From Taudactylus pleione (Eukaryota; Chordata; Amphibia; Anura; Myobatrachidae): a stretch of 64,000 nt of DNA. The stretch spans positions 6,194,001 to 6,258,000 of the forward strand of contig JAUIMM010000702.1 in the NCBI GenBank assembly GCA_031769625.1. The letters run 5' to 3'. A program made the position numbers and the translations under genes. The first letter of the stretch is position 1. Every line of letters starts with the position of its first letter. Below, one piece after another: positions 24,748 to 37,498 of the stretch. The notes beneath the pieces are model-generated. The model had not been told where the DNA came from. It ran no database searches and saw nothing but the letters and a program-made list of their open reading frames with translations.

Positions 24748-26168
24748 CTATGAGCCAAAGTTATGAGAAAAAACAACTGATGTACAGAGAAAGAGAGAGA
24801 GAATAACAATTAGAGAGGAATGGTGAGAAAGAAAGGGTGTGGAAAAACTAGGGAAAATGAAAAAAAAGAGTGTAAAACCTGGGGAAGATAAAAATAAATA
24901 TGAAAATATGACATCAGAAAAGTAAAATTGAAAAATAATAAAATTAAGAAAGAAGAGAGTGAAAAAATTGCAAAAAAAAATGATTGAAAAAAGAGACAGG
25001 AAAAAGGAGAGAGAAAGAAAAGAGTGCTTGAAAAAGAGGAAAAAGAGAGTGAGACAACAAAACATTGGAGTTAATCCAAATAGGTGTGAGTTGCCTTGTG
25101 TGACCTTTCTTCAGGGTAAACTCACACAGCAAATTGCATTTGCAATCTAGTTCCAAACTCAAATTTTTTTCAGTGGAAATTCTCATTTTATTGTACGCCC
25201 CACCTGATGGTGTGAGATGGTAGGGAAAATCTTTATTGTAATATAAAAATGTCAGGACACAGTGTAGAACCCCTTAGACAGCCTTCCTAATGACTAATTA
25301 GGCATTTAGAAATTTTCAGTAGGCTAAATTGGCAAATAAGTACATGTCATTTTTGGGTATTTAAGAAACAAATGGCCTATGAGCCACAGTTATGAGAAAA
25401 AACAACTAAAGTAGACAGAGAGAAAAAGAGAGAATAACAATTAAAGAAGAATTGTGAGAAATAACGTGAGATAGAGAAAGTGTAAAAGTTGGAGGAAATG
25501 ATAAAAAAGTAAAAATAGGAGAAAAGAAAAGTAAAAAAGGAGATCTTCTATATCTAATATAATCTGAATTAATTACTAAATATGTTTTAAAATGATTGTA
25601 TATATACATTTTACATTTTACATACATTGTACATTTTGCTACTGGCTTTCAAAGTATATTGAAATGTAGGCTAAAATGTAAAATGAGAAAATCACGTCAT
25701 AGAATAATCATAAAATTTCCATTTCAGAGCCAAACAATGTTGTAGTTAGTGCAACCACTCAAATCCCTCATCAGACTTTAACAGGTGTGTTTTAAAATAC
25801 ACTACTAACATTTATTTATGTATCAGTATTAACCAGCACTGTATATATGTTTACAAAACAACTGATCCAAAGGTCTGAATAGTTTTGTTGTTTAACTATA
25901 GACTAACTGGAATAATACTAGGAATTATGCCTGCATTACATGTATCAAGTCCTCCAGATAGAGATGAAAATTGAGAAAACTGTTCTACAGAACATTTGCT
26001 CAATGCTGCTTTGGCTGCTGAATTTTCCCTTTCTCCATCATAATTTGGCTTAAAGGATACTTGCAGAATTTTGCTATAATTATTGTTCTGAGGATTTCTC
26101 CCTTGTTGATGCTGTACCGTGTCATTACATACATGTTTCACTTGGTGAGACATGTAACAAGGTACACA
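24748..26168 (+). repeat. Monomer 18, 1421 bases, type K
   Basis: K markers are present. Private bases: AGTAGGCTAAAT near 25321 and AAGTAAAAATAGG near 25510. Its terminal 85-codon frame (25896-26153) is intact and runs in frame into the next monomer because the intervening stop is lost at 26171. Confidence 0.92.
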
Positions 26169-26609
26169 CTTTGAGCCAAAGTTATGAGAAAAAACAACTG
26201 ATGTACAGAGAAAGAGAGAGAGAATAACAATTAGAGAGGAATGGTGAGAAAGACAGGGTGTGGAAAAACTGGGGAAAATTAAAAAAAAGAGTGTAAAAGC
26301 TGGGGAAGATGAAAATAAATATGAAAATATGACATCAGAAAAGTAAAAAAGAAAAATAATAAAATTAAGAAAGAAGAGAGTGAAAAAATTGCTAAGAAAA
26401 AGTTTGAAAAAAGAGACAGGAAAAAGGAGAGAGAAAGAAAAGAGTGCATGAAAAATGGAGTGAGACAACAAAACCATGGAGTTAATCCAAATAGGTGTGA
26501 GTTGCCTTGTGTGACCTTTCTTCAGGGTAAACTCGCACAGCAAATTGCATTTGCAATCCAGTTCCAAACTCAAATTTTTTTCAGTGTAAATTCTCATTTT
26601 ATTGTGCAC
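25896..26609 (-). other. 237-codon fused minus-strand open frame, doubtful as a gene
   Basis: In D monomers the polypyrimidine-strand frame (146 codons) and the preceding monomer's 85-codon frame are in phase, separated by one TAG and five sense codons. At 26171 an A-to-T change turns that TAG into AAG, joining them across the junction of monomers 18 and 19. The first part is F/L/S-rich and looks like a membrane protein only because of pyrimidine bias. It is the longest frame in the window. A gene would not be expected to be open in one copy of 45. Confidence 0.2.
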
Positions 26610-27579
26610 CCTAACTGATGGTGTGAGATGGTAGAGAAAATCTTTATTGTACTATAAAAATGTCAGGACACAGTGTAGAACCCCTTAAACAGCCTTCCTA
26701 ATGACTAATTAGGCATTTAGAAATTTTCAGTTAGCTAAATTGGCAAATAAGTACATGTCATTTTTGGGTATTTAAGAACCAAATGGCCTATGAGCCACAG
26801 TTATGAGAAAAAACAACTAAAGTAGACAGAGAGAAAAAGAGAGAATAACAATTAAAGAAGAATTGTGAGAAATAACGTGAGATAGAGAAAGTGTAAAAGT
26901 TGGAGGAAATGATAAAAAAGTGAAAATAGGAGAAAAGAAAAGTAAAAAAGGAGATCTTCTATATCTAATATAATCTGAATTAATTACTAAATATGTTTTA
27001 AAATGTTTGTATATATACATTTTACATTTTACATACATTGTACATTTTGCTACTGGCTTTCAAAGTATATTAAAATGTAGGCTATAATGTAAAATGAGAA
27101 AATCATGTCATACAATAATCATAAAATTTCCATTTCAGTGCCAAACAATGTTGTAGTTAGTGCAACCACTCAAATCCCTCATCAGACTTTAACAGGTGTG
27201 TTTTAAAATACACTACTAACATTTATTTATGTATCAGTATTAACCAGCACTGTATATATGTTTACAAAACAACTGATCCAAAGGTCTGAATAGTTTTGTT
27301 ATTTAACTATAGACAAACTGGAAAAATACTAGGAATTATGCCTGCATTACATGTATCAAGTCCTCCAGATAGAGATGAAAATTGAGAAAACTGTTCTACA
27401 GAATATTTGCTCAATGCTGCTTTGGCTGCTGAATTTTCCCTTTCTCCATCATAATTTGGCTTTAAGGATACATGCAGAATTTTGCTATAATTATTGTTCT
27501 GAGGATTTCTCCCTTGTTGATGCTGTACCGTGTCATTACATACATGTTTCACTCGGTGAGACATGTAACAAGGTACACA
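26169..27579 (+). repeat. Monomer 19, 1411 bases, type D
   Basis: D markers are present plus GTAGAGAAAATC, shared with monomers 25, 29 and 31. The phase marker is CTTTGAGCC in place of CTATGAGCC, which removes a minus-strand TAG. There is a private AAAGACAGGG near 26252. The 85-codon frame at 27307-27564 is intact. Confidence 0.92.
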
Positions 27580-29000
27580 CTATGAGCCAAAGTTATGAGA
27601 AAAAACAACTGATGTACAGAGAAAGAGAGAGAGAATAACAATTAGAGAGGAATGGTGAGAAAGAAAGGGTGTGGAAAAACTGGGGAAAATGAAAAAAAAG
27701 AGTGTAAAACCTGGGGAAGATAAAAATAAATATGAAAATATGACATCAGAAAAGTAAAATTGAAAAATAATAAAATTAAGAAAGAAGAGAGTGAAAAAAT
27801 TGCAAAAAAAAATGATTGAAAAAAGAGACAGGAAAAAGGAGAGAGAAAGAAAAGAGTGCATGAAAAAGAGGAAAAAGAGAGTGAGACAACAAAACATTGG
27901 AGTTAATCCAAATAGGTGTGAGTTGCCTTGTGTGACCTTTCTTCAGGGTAAACTCGCACAGCAAATTGCATTTGCAATCCAGTTCCAAACTCAAATTTTT
28001 TTCAGTGGAAATTCTCATTTTATTGTGCGCCCTAACTGATGGTGTGAGATGGTAGGGAAAATCTTTATTGTAATATAAAAATGTCAGGACACAGTGTAGA
28101 ACCCCTTAAACAGCCTTCCTAATGACTAATTAGGCATTTAGAAATTTTCAGTTAGCTAAATTGGCAAATAAGTACATGTCATTTTTGGGTATTTAAGAAA
28201 TAAATGGCCTATGAGCCACAGTTATGAGAAAAAACAACTAATGTAGACAGAGAGAAAAAGAGAGAATAACAATTAAAGAGGAATTGTGAGAAATAACGTG
28301 AGATAGAGAAAGTGTAAAAGTTGGAGGAAATGATAAAAAAGTGAAAATAGGAGAAAAGAAAAGTAAAAAAGGAGATCTTCTATATCTAATATAATCTGAA
28401 TTAATTACTAAATATGTTTTAAAATGTTTGTATATATACATTTTACATTTTACATACATTGTACATTTTGCTACTGGCTTTCAAAGTATATTAAAATGTA
28501 GGCTATAATGTAAAATGAGAAAATCATGTCATACAATAATCATAAAATTTCCATTTCAGTGCCAAACAATGTTGTAGTTAGTGCAACCACTCAAATCCCT
28601 CATCAGACTTTAACAGGTGTGTTTTAAAATACACTACTAACATTTATTTATGTATCAGTATTAACCAGCACTGTATATATGTTTACAAAACAACTGATCC
28701 AAAGGTCTGAATAGTTTTGTTATTTAACTATAGACAAACTGGAAAAATACTAGGAATTATGCCTGCATTACATGTATCAAGTCCTCCAGATAGAGATGAA
28801 AATTGAGAAAACTGTTCTACAGAATATTTGCTCAATGCTGCTTTGGCTGCTGAATTTTCCCTTTCTCCATCATAATTTGGCTTTAAGGATACATGCAGAA
28901 TTTTGCTATAATTATTGTTCTGAGGATTTCTCCCTTGTTGATGCTGTACCGTGTCATTACATACATGTTTCACTCGGTGAGACATGTAACAAGGTACACA
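27580..29000 (+). repeat. Monomer 20, 1421 bases, A-front/D-back chimera
   Basis: A-type markers continue to AAAGAGGAATTG (base 28280). D-type markers start at GTTGGAGGAAATG (base 28327) and continue with GATCTTCT, GGCTATAATG, TCATGTCATAC, GTTATTTAAC and ACATGCAG. The breakpoint lies at 28281-28326. This is the extra monomer of the second clean-type HOR copy. The 85-codon frame at 28728-28985 is intact. Confidence 0.92.
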
Positions 29001-30420
29001 CTATGAGCCAAAGTTATGAGAAAAAACAACTGATGTACAGAGAAAGAGAGAGAGAATAACAATTAGAGAGGAATGGTGAGAAAGAAAGGGTGTGGAAAAA
29101 CTGGGGAAAATGAAAAAAAAGAGTGTAAAACCTGGGGAAGATAAAAATAAATATGAAAATATGACATCAGAAAAGTAAAATTGAAAAATAATAAAATTAA
29201 GAAAGAAGAGAGTGAAAAAATTGCAAAAAAAAATGATTGAAAAAAGAGACAGGAAAAAGGAGAGAGAAAGAAAAGAGTGCATGAAAAAGAGGAAAAAGAG
29301 AGTGAGACAACAAAACATTGGAGTTAATCCAAATAGGTGTGAGTTGCCTTGTGTGACCTTTCTTCAGGGTAAACTCGCACAGCAAATTGCATTTGCAATC
29401 CAGTTCCAAACTCAAATTTTTTTCAGTGGAAATTCTCATTTTATTGTGCGCCCTAACTGATGGTGTGAGATGGTAGGGAAAATCTTTATTGTAATATAAA
29501 AATGTCAGGACACAGTGTAGAACCCCTTAAACAGCCTTCCTAATGACTAATTAGGCATTTAGAAATTTTCAGTTAGCTAAATTGGCAAATAAGTACATGT
29601 CATTTTTGGGTATTTAAGAAATAAATGGCCTATGAGCCACAGTTATGAGAAAAAACAACTAATGTAGACAGAGAGAAAAAGAGAGAATAACAATTAAAGA
29701 GGAATTGTGAGAAATAACGTGAGATAGAGAAAGTGTAAAAGTTGGAGTAAATGATAAAAAAGTGAAAATAGGAGAAAGAAAAGTAAAAAAGGAGATCGTC
29801 TATATCTAATTAAATCTGAATTAATTACTAGATATGTTTTAAAATGTTTGTATATATACATTTTACATTTTACATACATTGTACATTTTGCTACTGGCTT
29901 TCAAAGTATATTGAAATGTAGGCTAAAATGTAAAATGAGAAAATCACGTCATAGAATAATCATAAAATTTCCATTTCAGTGCCAAACAATGTTGTAGTTA
30001 GTGCAACCACTCAAATCCCTCATCAGACTTTAACAGGTGTGTTTTAAAATACACTACTAACATTTATTTATGTATCAGTATTAACCAGCACTGTATATAT
30101 GTTTACAATACAACTGATCCAAAGGTCTGAATAGTTTTGTTGTTTAACTATAGACTAACTGGAATAATACTAGGAATTATGCCTGCATTACATGTATCAA
30201 GTCCTCCAGATAGAGATGAAAATTGAGAAAACTGTTCTACAGAACATTTGCTCAATGCTGCTTTGGCTGCTGAATTTTCCTTTTCTCCATCATAATTTGG
30301 CTTAAAGGATACCTGCAGAATTTTGCTATAATTATTGTTCTGAGGATTTCTCCCTTGTTGATGCTGTACCGTGTCATTACATACATGTTTCACTTGGTGA
30401 GACATGTAACAAGGTACACA
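29001..30420 (+). repeat. Monomer 21, 1420 bases, type A
   Basis: A markers run throughout. One base is lost in GGAGAAAGAAAAG near 29775, which shortens the usual minus frame of module 2 to 61 codons. The 85-codon frame at 30148-30405 is intact. Confidence 0.92.
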
Positions 30421-31829
30421 CTATGAGCCAAAGTTATGAGAAAAAACAACTGATGTACAGAGAAAGAGAGAGAGAATAACAATTAGAGAGGAATGGTGAG
30501 AAAGAAAGGGTGTGGAAAAACTGGGGAAAATGAAAAAAAAGAGTGTAAAAACTGGGGAAGATGAAAATAAATATGAAAATATGACATCAGAATTTAAAAA
30601 TGAAAAATAATAAAATTAAGAAAGAAGAGAGTGAAAAAATTGCTAAGAAAAAGTTTGAAAAAAGAGACAGGAAAAAGGAGAGAGAAAGAAAAGAGTGCAA
30701 GAAAAAGAGAGTGAGACAACAAAACAATGGAGTTAATCCAAATAGGTGTGAGTTGCCTTGTGTGACCTTTCTTCAGGGTAAACTCGCACAGCAAATTGCA
30801 TTTGCAATCCAGTTCCAAACTCAAATTTTTTTCAGAGGAAATTCTCATTTTATTGTGCGCCCCACCTGATGGTGTGAGATGGTAGGGAAAATCTTTATTG
30901 TAATATAAAAATGTCAGGACACAGTGTAGAACCCCTTAGACAGCCTTCCTAATGACTAATTAGGCATTTAGAAATTTTCAGTTAGCTAAATTGGCAAATA
31001 AGTACATGTCATTTTTGGGTATTTAAGAAATAAATGGCCTATGAGCCACAGTTATGAGAAAAAACAACTAATGTAGACAGAGAGAAAAAGAGAGAATAAC
31101 AATTAAAGAGGAATTGTGAGAAATAACGTGAGATAGAGAAAGTGTAAAAGTTGGAGTAAATGATAAAAAAGTGAAAATAGGAGAAAAGAAAAGTAAAAAA
31201 GGAGATCATCTATATCTAATTAAATCTGAATTAATTACTCAATATGTTTTAAAATGTTTGTATATATACATTTTACATTTTACATACATTGTACATTTTG
31301 CTACTGGCTTTCAAAGTATATTGAAATGTAGGCTAAAATGTAAATGAGAAAATTACGTCATACAATAATCATAAAATTTCCATTTCAGTGCCAAACAATG
31401 TTGTAGTTAGTGCAACCACTCAAATCCCTCATCAGACTTTAACAGGTGTGTTTTAAAATACACTACTAACATTTATTTATGTATCAGTATTAACCAGCAC
31501 TGTATATATGTTTACAAAACAACTGATCCAAAGGTCTGAATAGTTTTGTTGTTTAACTATAGACTAACTGGAATAATACTAGGAATTATGCCTGCATTAC
31601 ATGTATCAAGTCCTCCAGATAGAGATGAAAATTGAGAAAACTGTTCTACAGAACATTTGCTCAATGCTGCTTTGGCTGCTGAATTTTCCCTTTCTCCATC
31701 CTAATTTGGCTTAAAGGATACCTGCAGAATTTTGCTATAATTATTGTTCTGAGGATTTCTCCCTTGTTGATGCTGTACCGTGTCATTACATACATGTTTC
31801 ACTCGGTGAGACATGTAACAAGGTACACA
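30421..31829 (+). repeat. Monomer 22, 1409 bases, type C2
   Basis: It has the same C2 markers as monomer 17; I saw no private change. The 85-codon frame is broken. Confidence 0.92.
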
Positions 31830-33249
31830 CTATGAGCCAAAGTTATGAGAAAAAACAACTGATGTACAGAGAAAGAGAGAGAGAATAACAATTAGAGAGG
31901 AATGGTGAGAAAGAAAGGGTGTGGAAAAACTAGGGAAAATGAAAAAGAAGAGTGTAAAACCTGGGGAAGATAAAAATAAATATGAAAATATGACATCAGA
32001 AAAGTAAAATTGAAAAATAATAAAATTAAGAAAGAAGAGAGTGAAAAAATTGCAAAAAAAAATGATTGAAAAAAGAGACAGGAAAAAGGAGAGAGAAAGA
32101 AAAGAGTGCTTGAAAAAGAGGAAAAAGAGAGTGAGACAACAAAACATTGGAGTTAATCCAAATAGGTGTGAGTTGCCTTGTGTGACCTTTCTTCAGGGTA
32201 AACTCACACAGCAAATTGCATTTGCAATCTAGTTCCAAACTCAAATTTTTTTCAGTGGAAATTCTCATTTTATTGTACGCCCCACCTGATGGTGTGAGAT
32301 GGTAGGGAAAATCTTTATTGTAATATAAAAATGTCAGGACACAGTGTAGAACCCCTTAGACAGCCTTCCTAATGACTAATTAGGCATTTAGAAATTTTCA
32401 GTAAGCTAAATTGGCAAATAAGTACATGTCATTTTTGGGTATTTAAGAAACAAATGGCCTATGAGCCACAGTTATGAGAAAAAACAACTAAAGTAGACAG
32501 AGAGAAAAAGAGAGAATAACAATTAAAGAAGAATTGTGAGAAATAACGTGAGATAGAGAAAGTGTAAAAGTTGGAGGAAATGATAAAAAAGTGAAAATAG
32601 GAGAAAAGAAAAGTAAAAAAGGAGATCTTCTATATCTAATATAATCTGAATTAATTACTCAATATGTTTTAAAATGTTTGTATATATACATTTTACATTT
32701 TACATACATTGTACATTTTGCTACTGGCTTTCAAAGTATATTGAAATGTAGGCTAAAATGTAAATGAGAAAATTACGTCATACAATAATCATAAAATTTC
32801 CATTTCAGTGCCAAACAATGTTGTAGTTAGTGCAACCACTCAAATCCCTCATCAGACTTTAACAGGTGTGTTTTAAAATACACTACTAACATTTATTTAT
32901 GTATCAGTATTAACCAGCACTGTATATATGTTTACAAAACAACTGATCCAAAGGTCTGAATAGTTTTGTTGTTTAACTATAGACTAACTGGAATAATACT
33001 AGGAATTATGCCTGCATTACATGTATCAAGTCCTCCAGATAGAGATGAAAATTGAGAAAACTGTTCTACAGAACATTTGCTCAATGCTGCTTTGGCTGCT
33101 GAATTTTCCCTTTCTCCATCCTAATTTGGCTTAAAGGATACCTGCAGAATTTTGCTATAATTATTGTTCTGAGGATTTCTCCCTTGTTGATGCTGTACCG
33201 TGTCATTACATACATGTTTCACTCGGTGAGACATGTAACAAGGTACACA
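31830..33249 (+). repeat. Monomer 23, 1420 bases, K-front/C2-back chimera
   Basis: K markers (CTAGGG, GTGCTTG, AGTAAGCTA, ATATAATCTG to base 32642) switch to C2 markers (CTCAATATG from 32660, GTAAATGAG, TTACGTCATAC, broken 85-codon frame). The 1-base shortening is the C-type GTAAATGAG. There is a private GAAAAAGAAGAG near 31948. Confidence 0.93.
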
Positions 33250-34666
33250 CTATGAGCCAAAGTTATGAGAAAAAACAACTGATGTACAGAGAAAGAGAGA
33301 GAGAATAACAATTAGAGAGGAATGGTGAGAAAGAAAGGGTGTGAAAAAACTGGGGAAAATGAAAAAAAAGAGTGTAAAACCTGGGGAAGATAAAAATAAA
33401 TATGAAAATATGACATCAGAAAAGTAAAATTGAAAAATAATAAAATTAAGAAGAGAGTGAAAAAATTGCAAAAAAAAATGATTGAAAAAAGAGACAGGAA
33501 AAAGGAGAGAGAAAGAAAAGAGTGCTTGAAAAAGAGGAAAAAGAGAGTGAGACAACAAAACATTGGAGTTAATCCAAATAGGTGTGAGTTGCCTTGTGTG
33601 ACCTTTCTTCAGGGTAAACTCACACAGCAAATTGCATTTGCAATCTAGTTCCAAACTCAAATTTTTTTCAGTGGAAATTCTCATTTTATTGTACGCCCCA
33701 CCTGATGGTGTGAGATGGTAGGGAAAATCTTTATTGTAATATAAAAATGTCAGGACACAGTGTAGAACCCCTTAGACAGCCTTCCTAATGACTAATTAGG
33801 CATTTAGAAATTTTCAGTAAGCTAAATTGGCAAATAAGTACATGTCATTTTTGGGTATTTAAGAAACAAATGGCCTATGAGCCACAGTTATGAGAAAAAA
33901 CAACTAAAGTAGACAGAGAGAAAAAGAGAGAATAACAATTAAAGAAGAATTGTGAGAAATAACGTGAGATAGAGAAAGTGTAAAAGTTGGAGGAAATGAT
34001 AAAAAAGTGAAAATAGGAGAAAAGAAAAGTAAAAAAGGAGATCTTCTATATCTAATATAATCTGAATTAATTACTAAATATGTTTTAAAATGATTGTATA
34101 TATACATTTTACATTTTACATACATTGTACATTTTGCTACTGGCTTTCAAAGTATATTGAAATGTAGGCTAAAATGTAAAATGAGAAAATCACGTCATAG
34201 AATAATCATAAAATTTCCATTTCAGAGCCAAACAATGTTGTAGTTAGTGCAACCACTCAAATCCCTCATCAGACTTTAACAGGTGTGTTTTAAAATACAC
34301 TACTAACATTTATTTATGTATCAGTATTAACCAGCACTGTATATATGTTTACAAAACAACTGATCCAAAGGTCTGAATAGTTTTGTTGTTTAACTATAGA
34401 CTAACTGGAATAATACTAGGAATTATGCCTGCATTACATGTATCAAGTCCTCCAGATAGAGATGAAAATTGAGAAAACTGTTCTACAGAACATTTGCTCA
34501 ATGCTGCTTTGGCTGCTGAATTTTCCTTTTCTCCATCATAATTTGGCTTAAAGGATACTTGCAGAATTTTGCTATAATTATTGTTCTGAGGATTTCTCCC
34601 TTGTTGATGCTGTACCGTGTCATTACATACATGTTTCACTTGGTGAGACATGTAACAAGGTACACA
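33250..34666 (+). repeat. Monomer 24, 1417 bases, type K with 4-base deletion
   Basis: K markers are present, but CTGGGG in place of CTAGGG, a private GTGTGAAAAAAC, and TTAAGAAGAGAG in place of TTAAGAAAGAAGAG near 33448. This 4-base loss accounts for the length and opens a 144-codon minus frame (33250-33684). The 85-codon frame at 34394-34651 is intact. Confidence 0.92.
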
Positions 34667-36077
34667 CTATGAGCCAAAGTTATGAGAAAAAACAACTGAT
34701 GTACAGAGAAAGAGAGAGAGAATAACAATTAGAGAGGAATGGTGAGAAAGAAAGGGTGTGGAAAAACTGGGGAAAATTAAAAAAAAGAGTGTAAAAGCTG
34801 GGGAAGATGAAAATAAATATGAAAATATGACATCAGAAAAGTAAAAAAGAAAAATAATAAAATTAAGAAAGAAGAGAGTGAAAAAATTGCTAAGAAAAAG
34901 TTTGAAAAAAGAGACAGGAAAAAGGAGAGAGAAAGAAAAGAGTGCATGAAAAATGGAGTGAGACAACAAAACCATGGAGTTAATCCAAATAGGTGTGAGT
35001 TGCCTTGTGTGACCTTTCTTCAGGGTAAACTCGCACAGCAAATTGCATTTGCAATCCAGTTCCAAACTCAAATTTTTTTCAGTGTAAATTCTCATTTTAT
35101 TGTGCACCCTAACTGATGGTGTGAGATGGTAGAGAAAATCTTTATTGTACTATAAAAATGTCAGGACACAGTGTAGAACCCCTTAAACAGCCTTCCTAAT
35201 GACTAATTAGGCATTTAGAAATTTTCAGTTAGCTAAATTGGCAAATAAGTACATGTCATTTTTGGGTATTTAAGAACCAAATGGCCTATGAGCCACAGTT
35301 ATGAGAAAAAACAACTAAAGTAGACAGAGAGAAAAAGAGAGAATAACAATTAAAGAAGAATTGTGAGAAATAACGTGAGATAGAGAAAGTGTAAAAGTTG
35401 GAGGAAATGATAAAAAAGTGAAAATAGGAGAAAAGAAAAGTAAAAAAGGAGATCTTCTATATCTAATATAATCTGAATTAATTACTAAATATGTTTTAAA
35501 ATGTTTGTATATATACATTTTACATTTTACATACATTGTACATTTTGCTACTGGCTTTCAAAGTATATTAAAATGTAGGCTATAATGTAAAATGAGAAAA
35601 TCATGTCATACAATAATCATAAAATTTCCATTTCAGTGCCAAACAATGTTGTAGTTAGTGCAACCACTCAAATCCCTCATCAGACTTTAACAGGTGTGTT
35701 TTAAAATACACTACTAACATTTATTTATGTATCAGTATTAACCAGCACTGTATATATGTTTACAAAACAACTGATCCAAAGGTCTGAATAGTTTTGTTAT
35801 TTAACTATAGACAAACTGGAAAAATACTAGGAATTATGCCTGCATTACATGTATCAAGTCCTCCAGATAGAGATGAAAATTGAGAAAACTGTTCTACAGA
35901 ATATTTGCTCAATGCTGCTTTGGCTGCTGAATTTTCCCTTTCTCCATCATAATTTGGCTTTAAGGATACATGCAGAATTTTGCTATAATTATTGTTCTGA
36001 GGATTTCTCCCTTGTTGATGCTGTACCGTGTCATTACATACATGTTTCACTCGGTGAGACATGTAACAAGGTACACA
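34667..36077 (+). repeat. Monomer 25, 1411 bases, type D
   Basis: D markers are present with GTAGAGAAAATC, as in monomers 19, 29 and 31. The 85-codon frame at 35805-36062 is intact. Confidence 0.92.
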
Positions 36078-37498
36078 CTATGAGCCAAAGTTATGAGAAA
36101 AAACAACTGATGTACAGAGAAAGAGAGAGAGAATAACAATTAGAGAGGAATGGTGAGAAAGAAAGGGTGTGGAAAAACTGGGGAAAATGAAAAAAAAGAG
36201 TGTAAAACCTGGGGAAGATAAAAATAAATATGAAAATATGACATCAGAAAAGTAAAATTGAAAAATAATAAAATTAAGAAAGAAGAGAGTGAAAAAATTG
36301 CAAAAAAAAATGATTGAAAAAAGAGACAGGAAAAAGGAGAGAGAAAGAAAAGAGTGCATGAAAAAGAGGAAAAAGAGAGTGAGACAACAAAACATTGGAG
36401 TTAATCCAAATAGGTGTGAGTTGCCTTGTGTGACCTTTCTTCAGGGTAAACTCGCACAGCAAATTGCATTTGCAATCCAGTTCCAAACTCAAATTTTTTT
36501 CAGTGGAAATTCTCATTTTATTGTGCGCCCTAACTGATGGTGTGAGATGGTAGGGAAAATCTTTATTGTAATATAAAAATGTCAGGACACAGTGTAGAAC
36601 CCCTTAAACAGCCTTCCTAATGACTAATTAGGCATTTAGAAATTTTCAGTTAGCTAAATTGGCAAATAAGTACATGTCATTTTTGGGTATTTAAGAAATA
36701 AATGGCCTATGAGCCACAGTTATGAGAAAAAACAACTAATGTAGACAGAGAGAAAAAGAGAGAATAACAATTAAAGAGGAATTGTGAGAAATAACGTGAG
36801 ATAGAGAAAGTGTAAAAGTTGGAGTAAATGATAAAAAAGTGAAAATAGGAGAAAAGAAAAGTAAAAAAGGAGATCGTCTATATCTAATTAAATCTGAATT
36901 AATTACTAGATATGTTTTAAAATGTTTGTATATATACATTTTACATTTTACATACATTGTACATTTTGCTACTGGCTTTCAAAGTATATTGAAATGTAGG
37001 CTAAAATGTAAAATGAGAAAATCACGTCATAGAATAATCATAAAATTTCCATTTCAGTGCCAAACAATGTTGTAGTTAGTGCAACCACTCAAATCCCTCA
37101 TCAGACTTTAACAGGTGTGTTTTAAAATACACTACTAACATTTATTTATGTATCAGTATTAACCAGCACTGTATATATGTTTACAATACAACTGATCCAA
37201 AGGTCTGAATAGTTTTGTTGTTTAACTATAGACTAACTGGAATAATACTAGGAATTATGCCTGCATTACATGTATCAAGTCCTCCAGATAGAGATGAAAA
37301 TTGAGAAAACTGTTCTACAGAACATTTGCTCAATGCTGCTTTGGCTGCTGAATTTTCCTTTTCTCCATCATAATTTGGCTTAAAGGATACCTGCAGAATT
37401 TTGCTATAATTATTGTTCTGAGGATTTCTCCCTTGTTGATGCTGTACCGTGTCATTACATACATGTTTCACTTGGTGAGACATGTAACAAGGTACACA
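36078..37498 (+). repeat. Monomer 26, 1421 bases, type A
   Basis: A markers run throughout, including TTACAATAC. The 85-codon frame at 37226-37483 is intact. Confidence 0.92.

Larger units (their letters stand above)
24748..31829. repeat. Higher-order repeat copy: K-D-(A/D)-A-C2, 7082 bases
   Basis: This is the reference unit plus 1420 bases. The added monomer is the A/D chimera at 27580-29000, so the order reads K, D, A joined to D, A, C2. That is what a crossover between A and the D one position away would leave. Confidence 0.9.
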
